From an uncultured Lachnospiraceae bacterium (GTDB lineage: Bacteria > Bacillota > Clostridia > Lachnospirales > Lachnospiraceae): 5,675 nucleotides of DNA. The position numbers were made by a program, and so were the translations under genes. Within the stretch, counting starts at the first letter, position 1. The number at the start of each line of letters is the position of its first letter. The stretch spans positions 1 through 5,675 of the forward strand of contig CAKRHL010000151.1 in assembly GCA_934338765.1 (NCBI GenBank). Reading direction: 5' to 3'. This document shows, piece by piece, positions 1-5,553 of this stretch. Under the pieces are notes generated by a model. That model saw only the letters and a program-made list of their open reading frames with translations, was not told the origin of the DNA and did no database searches.

Positions 1-465
1 AACCGGCACATAATATCCGTAATAGATCGTTCCATCCACGGAAATGTTATCACTGAAATATTCTTTACCCTGCTCCAGCACTCTTTTCTTGATCTTATCT
101 CCCGCCGGACTGCCTAACAGCCGGTTGCCGTCCTTATCCTTTGCCGATGTCATAATGCGGTCGGAACCGTAAAAGAAAGTCACATCCATACCGGACTCCT
201 CTTTGATGGTATCTACCAAGGTCTCCGACTGTGAAATATTATAACTTCCCTTCCAGATAGCACCGTTCTCTGCCTTGAGATACGAACCTGCATTCTGGTC
301 ATAAGCTGCCTGAGTGGCCACGGCCGTTCCCTTCAGGGACTCCTCTACCTTACTGATAATGGAACCCTTCACGATCGTCGCCGCAATAATGATAATACTT
401 GCCCCCAGCAAAAAAAGGGGTAAGATTGCGCTTAAAATTATCTTTTTTCTTAAAGTAAATTTCAT
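1..465 (-). CDS. Cache-domain membrane receptor, probably a methyl-accepting chemotaxis protein (N-terminal part)
   Basis: All 155 codons from the ATG at 465 to the window edge are open; the gene runs off the left end. The N-terminus is basic (MKFTLRKK) and followed by a hydrophobic membrane segment at about residues 9-31. An extracellular region starts at about residue 37. Residues 90-155 have the look of a single Cache (sCache_3-like) sensor: SGMDVTFFYGSDRIMTS, then a G-rich turn (DGNRLLGSP), an amphipathic stretch ending VLEQGKEYF, and the strand pair around DGTIYYGYYVPV. In Clostridia this layout usually belongs to methyl-accepting chemotaxis proteins, where the Cache domain binds a small ligand outside the cell and a HAMP plus signalling domain follows inside. 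That C-terminal part is not in the window, so a histidine kinase or diguanylate cyclase is still possible. A GGAGG site lies 6 nt before the ATG (472-476). The gene starts 33 bp after the BMP lipoprotein gene with no terminator between, so both are probably on one mRNA. Confidence 0.8.
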   Translation of the reverse strand, partial: MKFTLRKKIILSAILPLFLLGASIIIIAATIVKGSIISKVEESLKGTAVATQAAYDQNAGSYLKAENGAIWKGSYNISQSETLVDTIKEESGMDVTFFYGSDRIMTSAKDKDGNRLLGSPAGDKIKKRVLEQGKEYFSDNISVDGTIYYGYYVPV

Positions 466-471
466 ACAAAA

Positions 472-476
472 CCTCC
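472..476 (-). promoter_or_regulatory. Ribosome binding site of the Cache receptor
   Basis: GGAGG on the minus strand, 6 nt before the ATG at 465. It fixes the start of the receptor and shows that this gene is translated independently although it lies only 33 bp behind the lipoprotein gene. Confidence 0.8.
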
Positions 477-498
477 ATTCCTGTCTCACTGGATTCCT

Positions 499-1680
499 TT
501 ATTTCAATACAACAACATTGCGGTAATACCAGTTGATCTTCCCTGTGATCGTTGCATCGTCCAGCGTCTTTCCTTTTTTACCGATCTTTTTCCCTGTATT
601 GGTCACAAGAACACCATCAAATACATTGTTATCTCCACTAAGGATCTCTGCTGTGGCTTCATCCACCTTCTGCTGTGTGCCCTCTGCCGCAAAGGATGCC
701 AGATCAGTAATGCTTACCAGCCCCTCAGCCATGCCGCCATAATAGTTGCTTCCATCCCAGGTACCATCAATGATACTCTTTACCGCTGAGGTATAATATG
801 CACTCCAGTTCCATATGACACTGGTCAGGCAGGAATCCGGCGTCTCCTTACTCATATCAGAGTTGTAACCGATACCATATACCCCCTTCTCCTGTGCCAG
901 AGTCTGAGGATACGGGGTATCACAGTGCTGTGTCATCACATCACACCCCATTTTAAGCAGACGTTCGGAGGCTTTCTTCTCCTTTTTCTCATCATACCAG
1001 CTATTGGTTATATCCACATAGATCTTCGCCTTCGGATTGACAGACTCCACACCGATAGCAAAGGCATCGATGCCTCCGGTCACCTCAGAATTGGAGGAAT
1101 CCTGTGCTGCCACGTAGCCAATCTTGTTGTCCTTTGTATTCATGCCTGCCACAATGCCACTGAGATATCTCGCCTGATATATCCTACCAAAGTAGTTGTT
1201 AAAATTCTTGCCATTGGACATATAGCCGGTTCCATGGGAAAAATACACATCCGGATACTTCTCTGCCATATCAGCCGTCACCCGCATATACCCCCAGCTT
1301 GTGGTAAATATGATATTGCAGCCGTCTGAAACACACTCTTCAATCGCCTTCTCAGTAGCCTTTTCATCAGAGTCATCCACGATCTTGCGCTCAATCTGGT
1401 CATCAGACAACAGCAGGTTCTCCTGCATCCCCTTCACACCCAGATCATGGGTATAGGAATAACCACTTCCCTCTGCCGGATCCGAAAGATACAATACACC
1501 AACCTTGATATCCTCCTTTGCAATCCCACCGGAACCACCCTTCTCTGCGGTATCATCCTCATACCCCTTATTGGTTGCATAATCATCCGGTGTCCCTGCC
1601 TTGCCTGTACCGCATCCGGTCAGAAGAAGCGCAGTTGATAATAAAAGTGCTGCTTTTTTCCATATTCTCTTTTTTCTCAT
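499..1680 (-). CDS. BMP-family substrate-binding lipoprotein
   Basis: This 393-aa protein belongs to the basic membrane protein (BMP/PnrA/Med-like, PF02608) family of periplasmic-binding-fold lipoproteins, whose studied members bind purine nucleosides for ABC import or have regulatory roles. The signal peptide has a basic start (MRKKRIWKK), a hydrophobic core at residues 10-20 and the lipobox LTGC with the lipidated cysteine at C23. A Gly/Asp/Lys-rich linker reaches about residue 55. The binding fold follows: first strand KVGVLYLSDPAEGSGYSY at 59-76, CNIIFTTSWGYM at 121-132, the YFGRIYQARYLSGIVAG helix at 163-179, KIGYVAAQDS at 186-195, GIGYNSDMS at 269-277 and a Trp/Tyr-rich patch at 290-315. 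The length fits the family. An AAAGGAG site sits 7 nt before the ATG. No permease or ATPase gene is in the window; the partner downstream is a Cache receptor. The ligand is not readable from sequence; a nucleoside is a family-based guess. Confidence 0.93.
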   Translation of the reverse strand: MRKKRIWKKAALLLSTALLLTGCGTGKAGTPDDYATNKGYEDDTAEKGGSGGIAKEDIKVGVLYLSDPAEGSGYSYTHDLGVKGMQENLLLSDDQIERKIVDDSDEKATEKAIEECVSDGCNIIFTTSWGYMRVTADMAEKYPDVYFSHGTGYMSNGKNFNNYFGRIYQARYLSGIVAGMNTKDNKIGYVAAQDSSNSEVTGGIDAFAIGVESVNPKAKIYVDITNSWYDEKKEKKASERLLKMGCDVMTQHCDTPYPQTLAQEKGVYGIGYNSDMSKETPDSCLTSVIWNWSAYYTSAVKSIIDGTWDGSNYYGGMAEGLVSITDLASFAAEGTQQKVDEATAEILSGDNNVFDGVLVTNTGKKIGKKGKTLDDATITGKINWYYRNVVVLK

Positions 1681-1687
1681 ACATTTT

Positions 1688-1694
1688 CTCCTTT
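1688..1694 (-). promoter_or_regulatory. Ribosome binding site of the BMP lipoprotein
   Basis: AAAGGAG on the minus strand with a 7-nt gap to the ATG at 1680. It is near-ideal and supports the chosen start, which also gives a complete signal peptide. Confidence 0.8.
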
Positions 1695-1723
1695 AACTAT
1701 TCCGTTCCTATGTATACCCACCA

Positions 1724-1735
1724 GATCATTTGATC
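1724..1735. repeat. Short inverted repeat in the BMP leader
   Basis: GATCA-TT-TGATC, two 5-bp arms around 2 bp, lies between the predicted promoter (1766-1794) and the ribosome binding site of the lipoprotein gene. Overlapping GATC units extend it to 1740 (AGATC...GATCT). It could be a weak operator or simply chance in AT-rich DNA; nothing in the sequence proves a function. Confidence 0.3.
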
Positions 1736-1765
1736 GATCTACAGATAATCCTTTCCATGAGACTT

Positions 1766-1794
1766 ATGATACCATATTTTTAGTTATTCGTCAT
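1766..1794 (-). promoter_or_regulatory. Predicted sigma-A promoter of the BMP lipoprotein-receptor operon
   Basis: On the minus strand ATGACG (1789-1794) is followed, after 17 bp, by TATCAT (1766-1771). The -35 matches 4 of 6 and the -10 matches 5 of 6 consensus bases. Transcription would begin near 1759 and give a leader of about 80 nt. The rest of the 184-bp spacer is AT-rich and holds no gene and no clear terminator for the upstream synthetase gene, so read-through from that gene is also possible. Confidence 0.5.
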
Positions 1795-1864
1795 TATTTC
1801 TTGTCATATTTTTTATAAACCGACAATTTTTTGCACCAGTGTGAAATGCGTATATCCGTGAAAC

Positions 1865-2854
1865 TCAGGATGTCAGATCACTCTGAAAACGTGATAAATG
1901 CTCGTATGGAAGGATCAGCCTGCCCCGGTACAATCCACAGCCATCATTGATCAGACTGTTATTCACCGCCGAAAACATATTAACATCCAGCTTTGCAAGC
2001 TCCAGCTCCTGCAAACGCATCCCTCTTTCATAAGCTTCATCAAAGCATCTGCATTCTCCCACCGGGATCGCATCTCTTCTGGCGCGCTCATTTTCCTGCC
2101 GTTTCTCATAACCAAGATGATTTGCCGGTCCGATCTCCGCATTGTCATCCATCGCCTTTGTCCGAAGCTGGACCTCCATATAGCATTTCGCTGTGTCATC
2201 ATAAAATGTAATATGCAGAGAACGATACCCGTATTCCCCTTCATTTGATATATAATCCCGATAATACGGCCGGACATTCTCCTGCAGCATATGGGAACTG
2301 CTTGCCCTCACACCCTTTGCAGATTCCACCCGGAAGCCTCTCTGCTCCATAAAGTAAGGCAAAGCATTGGCAATCTCATAAAGATACCGCAATTCTTCCT
2401 GTTCCCTGTCCTGCCCCTCCTTCAGGTGACATTGCGGCAAAGAGATCACAACCCGGTAAGCGATCAGATCCCGGAAGCAGTCCAGCCGCTTTTTGATCTC
2501 ATCCATCGACGGAAATTGATGATATTGTTCATAATAATCATAGATATACTCCACAATATATCCGTTAAATTTCTCCTCGGCCCGGATCAGTGACTTGATC
2601 CTTCCCTTAAAAGTAAAGGCAAGGAACGGATATTCCTTTGCCATGTACATATAAAACTCCCGGATCTTCTGAGACTGTGCCGTCAGGAAATCATTGTGTT
2701 CCAGCATGTCCATAATCTGGGACAGAAATGCACAGTGAAGCAGATCCACCTCATTTTGGCTTTCCTGTGCCTCCCGCTCCAGATCACTGCTGTATTTCTG
2801 CAATATCCGAAGTACCGTATCTCCCGAATATAAATAATCGTTCAAAGCTATCAT
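1865..2854 (-). CDS. RelA/SpoT-type (p)ppGpp synthetase-domain protein, divergent
   Basis: This 329-aa protein has a RelA/SpoT nucleotidyltransferase domain, the fold that moves pyrophosphate from ATP to GTP or GDP to make the alarmones (p)ppGpp. No HD hydrolase and no TGS or ACT domain is present, so it resembles small alarmone synthetases but is longer than the usual 210-260 aa. Residues 1-80 are a helical extension. Recognisable motifs are FKGRIKS (82-88; R85, K87), RDLIAYRVV (128-136; D129, the usual metal-binding Asp), YGYRSLH (208-214; Y210, the usual guanine-stacking Tyr), MEVQLRT (226-232; E227, the usual catalytic Glu) and ANHLGYEK (244-251; H246). A charged C-terminal part follows. 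Some usual residues differ: R91 sits where a Ser is common, and E205-G206 replace the Pro-Lys before the GY motif. The start is the first ATG; a weak GGAAG lies 7 nt before it. The alcohol dehydrogenase gene ends 63 bp upstream without a terminator. Domain call is firm; activity is inferred. Confidence 0.87.
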   Translation of the reverse strand: MIALNDYLYSGDTVLRILQKYSSDLEREAQESQNEVDLLHCAFLSQIMDMLEHNDFLTAQSQKIREFYMYMAKEYPFLAFTFKGRIKSLIRAEEKFNGYIVEYIYDYYEQYHQFPSMDEIKKRLDCFRDLIAYRVVISLPQCHLKEGQDREQEELRYLYEIANALPYFMEQRGFRVESAKGVRASSSHMLQENVRPYYRDYISNEGEYGYRSLHITFYDDTAKCYMEVQLRTKAMDDNAEIGPANHLGYEKRQENERARRDAIPVGECRCFDEAYERGMRLQELELAKLDVNMFSAVNNSLINDGCGLYRGRLILPYEHLSRFQSDLTS

Positions 2855-2917
2855 TTGTCCTCTTCCGCCCTCTCCTGTTGGTTTTATCCACTTACCGGAT
2901 CCTCTTCTGAAAATCCC

Positions 2918-4096
2918 TTACAACGCCATTTTATAGATCTGGTACATGTCCTCCTGATCCAGCTTCTTAATACAGCCAATTGTCCGGTTTCCAAAATGAC
3001 TGCACTTTTCTGCCAGGCTGCGAAGCTGTTCCTCGGTCGGGTTGATTCCCAATTCAGAAAGGCTCGTTGGCATTTCCACCTGATGATAAAACTCTTCCAT
3101 GGCACGGATTCCCCGAAGTGCTGTCTCTGTATCGTCATTTCCTTTCTCCTGTCCCATTACACGGACAGCAAACTGTGCAAATCTGCCCGGATTGCCCTCC
3201 AAGACATATCTCGCCCAACTTCCCCAGACAGCTGCAAGTCCGGCACCATGCGCCACATCAAACATACCGCCAAGCTCATGCTCCAGCTGATGACTTGCCC
3301 AGTCTCCGCCTGCCGTTCCACATCCGGTGAGACCATTGTGAGAAAGACTTCCTGCCCACATTACCTCAGCTCTTGCTTTATAATTATCCGGCTCTTTCAT
3401 GAGGATCAGCGCATTCTCCATAACGGTCCGGATCAGATGCTCACTGAATCCATCCGTAAGCTCCAGATTTTCCTCCTGATTGAAATAACGCTCCATGGTA
3501 TGCATCATAATATCCACACATCCACTGGCTGTCTGATATTTCGGAAGGGTCATGGTAAGCTCCGGATCCATCACTGCAAATCTGGCACGGCAGCAGTCAT
3601 TTCCATAGCCGCGCTTCAGCCATCCATCCTCATTGGTGATCACAGAGGAATTGCTCATCTCCGATCCGGCAGCCGCAATGGTCAGTACCACACCGATCGG
3701 CAGACAGCCTGTCGCAGCCCGTTTTCTCTCATAAAAATCCCATACATCTCCCTCGTTTGCCACGCCGTATCCTATCGCCTTGCCGGAATCAATGACGCTT
3801 CCGCCACCAACAGCAAGTATGAAATCTACCTTCTCCTTTTTGCAAAGCTCAATGCCCTGATATACAAGGGACAGCCTTGGATTCGGCACAACACCTCCCA
3901 GTGACACAAAAGGGATCCCTGCCTGCTCCAGTGACTGATAAACACGATCCAGCAGACCGCTTTTTTTCACACTTCCGCTTCCATAATGAACCAATACCTT
4001 GGTACAGCCCTGCTCTTTCACAAGCTCTCCCACCTGATCCTCTGTTCCTTCTCCAAAAACCACCTTTGTCGGTGCATAATAATCAAAATTTGTCAT
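2918..4096 (-). CDS. Iron-containing alcohol dehydrogenase (butanol dehydrogenase type)
   Basis: This 392-aa enzyme belongs to the group III, metal-dependent alcohol dehydrogenases (PF00465) of the BDH/YqhD-like branch, which interconvert aldehydes and alcohols with NAD(P)H in the cytoplasm, often in fermentation or aldehyde removal. Counted from the ATG at 4096, the N-terminus NFDYYAPTKVVFGEG is typical of the branch. The dinucleotide-binding motif GGGSVID is at 97-103. Metal ligands are D195 and H199 (CVDIMMH), then H269 and H283 in the HQLEHELGG...DVAHG stretch, all present. The usual length is about 385-390 aa. An in-frame GTG at 4153 would add 19 basic residues, but these are outside the family and lie about 15 nt from the predicted mRNA start, so the ATG is preferred. 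The ribosome site is weak (AAAGG, 11 nt away). A strong promoter lies upstream at 4175-4203. The natural substrate is not readable; butanal or a related short aldehyde is a family-based guess. Confidence 0.92.
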   Translation of the reverse strand: MTNFDYYAPTKVVFGEGTEDQVGELVKEQGCTKVLVHYGSGSVKKSGLLDRVYQSLEQAGIPFVSLGGVVPNPRLSLVYQGIELCKKEKVDFILAVGGGSVIDSGKAIGYGVANEGDVWDFYERKRAATGCLPIGVVLTIAAAGSEMSNSSVITNEDGWLKRGYGNDCCRARFAVMDPELTMTLPKYQTASGCVDIMMHTMERYFNQEENLELTDGFSEHLIRTVMENALILMKEPDNYKARAEVMWAGSLSHNGLTGCGTAGGDWASHQLEHELGGMFDVAHGAGLAAVWGSWARYVLEGNPGRFAQFAVRVMGQEKGNDDTETALRGIRAMEEFYHQVEMPTSLSELGINPTEEQLRSLAEKCSHFGNRTIGCIKKLDQEDMYQIYKMAL

Positions 4097-4174
4097 TTCT
4101 ATCTCTGCCTTTCTAATATTGGTTTTCTTTTTGTTCAGTATTTTTCGCCTCACAGACGCACTATTTATCCTTGT

Positions 4175-4203
4175 ATTTTATCATTGCTCTAATGTCTGGT
4201 CAA
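4175..4203 (-). promoter_or_regulatory. Predicted sigma-A promoter of the alcohol dehydrogenase gene
   Basis: TTGACC (4198-4203) and TAAAAT (4175-4180) on the minus strand are 17 bp apart, each one base from consensus. Transcription would start near 4168, leaving a leader of about 72 nt before the ATG at 4096. The promoter starts 25 bp after the nudC stop codon, and no hairpin with a T tract separates them, so the dehydrogenase may be read both from nudC and from here. No Rex-like operator was seen. Confidence 0.68.
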
Positions 4204-4227
4204 TTATCCTCTCTTTGATCTCCTGTC

Positions 4228-5094
4228 CTATGATCTCTGACTGTGCTCCCGTTTTTTCTGCTCCCGGAACGTGATCATCATTTCTCTGGTGAGACTTAAG
4301 CCTTCCGGGTCATCCGGAATATTCCGGTAATTCACCCATTCCGCCAGAGAAAGCTCTGTTTGATCCAGATGGATTTCTTCTTCCTGTGCCAGATCACAGA
4401 AATATCCCAGCAAAAGATTACTGTCATACCCCCAGGGCTGGCTTTTGTAATAACGGATATTTTTCACAGAAAGACCAACTTCCTCCATGACTTCCCGCTC
4501 CACCGTCTGCTCCGCTGTCTCTCCAATTTCCGTAAAGCCTGCGATCAACGCATATTTCTTGTACTCTCTGTCCGCATATTTGGTCATCAGGATACGGTCT
4601 CCATCTATCACCCCCACGATCACTGCCGGTGCAATTTTAGGAAATACCATATTGCCACAATCCGGACATTTCATCATCCGCAGATTTTCATCATGTACCA
4701 TTTTGTGGGCACATCTTCCACAGTACCGGTTATCCCGATACCATCCATACAAATGCCACCCTGTTGCCACGGCCAAAACATTTTCCTTCGGATGAAGCCT
4801 GCGAGTCTCAAACATTCTATGGTATTCATATCCATCAATCATATCCTCTGCAATATCCATCAAAAAATAGTCTTGTGTCTCCACCGAAAATAAATATATA
4901 TATTCCGAAAGACTTTGACCTTTCCGGGTTTGAAAAAATGTTTTTATCCTGCCAAAAGAAATAAACTGTATCTCCCCCTCCTTTTCCTGATAAAAAGCCT
5001 TTCCATCACGAAAGCTCAATATCCTGCTGTCCGTTGACGGCTCCTTATGTGCAAATTCATTATGAATTTTTTTTGGTAATATATCCTGTATCAT
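4228..5094 (-). CDS. nudC: NAD(H) pyrophosphatase, NudC-type Nudix hydrolase
   Basis: This 288-aa enzyme splits NADH or NAD+ to the nicotinamide mononucleotide and AMP; E. coli NudC also removes NAD caps from RNA. A variable N-terminal domain covers about residues 1-115. A four-cysteine zinc ribbon follows: C125 and C128 (YCGRC), C143 and C146 (CPDCG). The Nudix box spans 186-208 with G186, E192, R200, E201, E204, E205 and G207 all fitting the consensus. The NudC signature after the box begins SQPW (218-221) but continues GYD instead of the classic PFP, a change near the site that selects dinucleotides. A good AGGAG lies 7 nt before the ATG at 5094, and an AT-rich divergent spacer with promoter candidates is upstream. 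It is the first gene of the leftward series with the alcohol dehydrogenase, hinting at nicotinamide cofactor turnover. Family membership is certain; exact preference for NADH, NAD+ or capped RNA is not shown. Confidence 0.92.
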   Translation of the reverse strand: MIQDILPKKIHNEFAHKEPSTDSRILSFRDGKAFYQEKEGEIQFISFGRIKTFFQTRKGQSLSEYIYLFSVETQDYFLMDIAEDMIDGYEYHRMFETRRLHPKENVLAVATGWHLYGWYRDNRYCGRCAHKMVHDENLRMMKCPDCGNMVFPKIAPAVIVGVIDGDRILMTKYADREYKKYALIAGFTEIGETAEQTVEREVMEEVGLSVKNIRYYKSQPWGYDSNLLLGYFCDLAQEEEIHLDQTELSLAEWVNYRNIPDDPEGLSLTREMMITFREQKKREHSQRS

Positions 5095-5101
5095 GAGTTT
5101 T

Positions 5102-5106
5102 CTCCT
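5102..5106 (-). promoter_or_regulatory. Ribosome binding site of nudC
   Basis: AGGAG on the minus strand, 7 nt before the ATG at 5094. It supports that start. Confidence 0.75.
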
Positions 5107-5136
5107 GCTTTAAACGTATTTCTTCTTTGCATTTCT

Positions 5137-5165
5137 ATTTTATAACACACTTTCTGCGAATACAA
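5137..5165 (-). promoter_or_regulatory. Candidate promoter of nudC
   Basis: TTGTAT (5160-5165) and TAAAAT (5137-5142) on the minus strand are separated by 17 bp. The -10 is good (5 of 6) and the -35 weak (3 of 6). The start point would lie near 5130, about 35 nt before the ATG. It shares the 179-bp divergent spacer with the promoter of the rightward small gene. Confidence 0.42.
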
Positions 5166-5200
5166 CTATAATCCCTTTCCTATACTTTCTCTTTTTGGGC

Positions 5201-5228
5201 TTGATTATTTTATTTAGTATGTTAAACT
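5201..5228 (+). promoter_or_regulatory. Candidate promoter of the small rightward gene
   Basis: TTGATT (5201-5206) and TAAACT (5223-5228) are 16 bp apart on the plus strand, each matching 4 of 6 consensus bases. An alternative -10, TATAAA, begins at 5241 but has no good -35. The assignment is therefore tentative. Confidence 0.3.
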
Positions 5229-5258
5229 ACTCTATGCTTCTATAAATCAAATAACCTG

Positions 5259-5264
5259 AAAGGA
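5259..5264 (+). promoter_or_regulatory. Ribosome binding site of the 77-aa protein
   Basis: AAAGGA lies 9 nt before the ATG at 5274. Together with the downstream terminator it is the main evidence that this short reading frame is a real gene. Confidence 0.65.
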
Positions 5265-5273
5265 ATTTACAAA

Positions 5274-5507
5274 ATGATCAATCCGGCTATGCTATTTCGC
5301 TTGAAAAGTGCATGGAGTAATTTTACAGCTTCGCATCCAAAGTTTCCGATGTTTCTGCAGGCAGCAGGTAAGAATAATGTCCTGCGTGAGGGAACTATTC
5401 TGGAGATCAATATTACGACTCCGGAAGGTCAGAATATCTCGACCAACCTTAAAATAACCCCTGATGACCTGCAGCTGATCGAAGAATTAAAAAATATGAC
5501 CGGATAG
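5274..5507 (+). CDS. Small conserved-looking protein of unknown function, 77 aa
   Basis: This is the only rightward gene. It has a clear ribosome site, ends in its own terminator hairpin and does not overlap any other gene. The protein has no signal peptide or membrane segment. An N-terminal amphipathic part (residues 1-30) contains a WSNFTASHPKFPMF block with Trp14, Phe17 and the HPKFP turn. A beta-rich middle follows (EGTILEINITTPEGQNIS, 39-56), with alternating hydrophobic residues and a PEG turn. An acidic helix closes it (PDDLQLIEELK, 63-73). It resembles small uncharacterised proteins common in Lachnospiraceae, by my recollection of their HPKFP and EGT-I-EI-TTPEG pattern; no function is known to me and none is proposed. 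The last six codons and the stop lie inside the left arm of the terminator stem. Confidence 0.82.
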   Translation: MINPAMLFRLKSAWSNFTASHPKFPMFLQAAGKNNVLREGTILEINITTPEGQNISTNLKITPDDLQLIEELKNMTG

Positions 5508-5534
5508 CATACCGCTATCCGGTCATATTTTTTA
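5488..5534. terminator. Bidirectional intrinsic terminator
   Basis: A perfect 21-bp inverted repeat (arms 5488-5508 and 5514-5534) with the loop ATACC. The GC-rich inner part GACCGGATAGC is flanked by an A tract on the left and a T tract on the right, so the RNA of either strand ends in a hairpin plus U run. It serves the 77-aa gene, whose stop codon TAG (5505-5507) is in the stem, and the converging gene from the right, which stops at 5554, 19 bp before the hairpin. Confidence 0.93.
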
Positions 5535-5553
5535 TCCTCATTCATCTTCGGAC

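Noticed and set aside
925..1329. A 134-codon open frame on the plus strand
   Set aside because: It is antisense to the BMP lipoprotein, with no ribosome site and a His/Ile-rich composition typical of a reverse frame.
1780..1820. Possible sigma-D (flagellar and chemotaxis) promoter before the lipoprotein and receptor genes
   Set aside because: A TAAA box exists, but the only CGAAT-like -10 is at the wrong spacing (about 19 bp) and matches poorly. A sigma-A promoter fits better.
1828..1846. Imperfect hairpin after the synthetase gene as a terminator
   Set aside because: The stem is short with a bulge, and on the transcribed strand it is followed by an A run, not a U run.
1963..2277. A 104-codon minus-strand frame within the synthetase gene
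   Set aside because: It is an out-of-frame overlap with the conserved synthetase motifs, which are continuous in the longer frame; no frameshift is needed.
1865..2854. Toxin-antitoxin module based on a toxic small alarmone synthetase
   Set aside because: No small antitoxin-like gene is adjacent; the neighbours are a dehydrogenase and a lipoprotein, and the spacers are too short and have no supported frame.
2855..3904. A 349-codon open frame on the plus strand
   Set aside because: It lies opposite the well-supported alcohol dehydrogenase, has low-complexity Ser/His/Leu-rich content without a domain, and no ribosome site. It is a shadow frame.
4360..4893. A 177-codon open frame on the plus strand
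   Set aside because: It is antisense to nudC, whose zinc ribbon and Nudix box are intact, and it shows no recognisable protein pattern.
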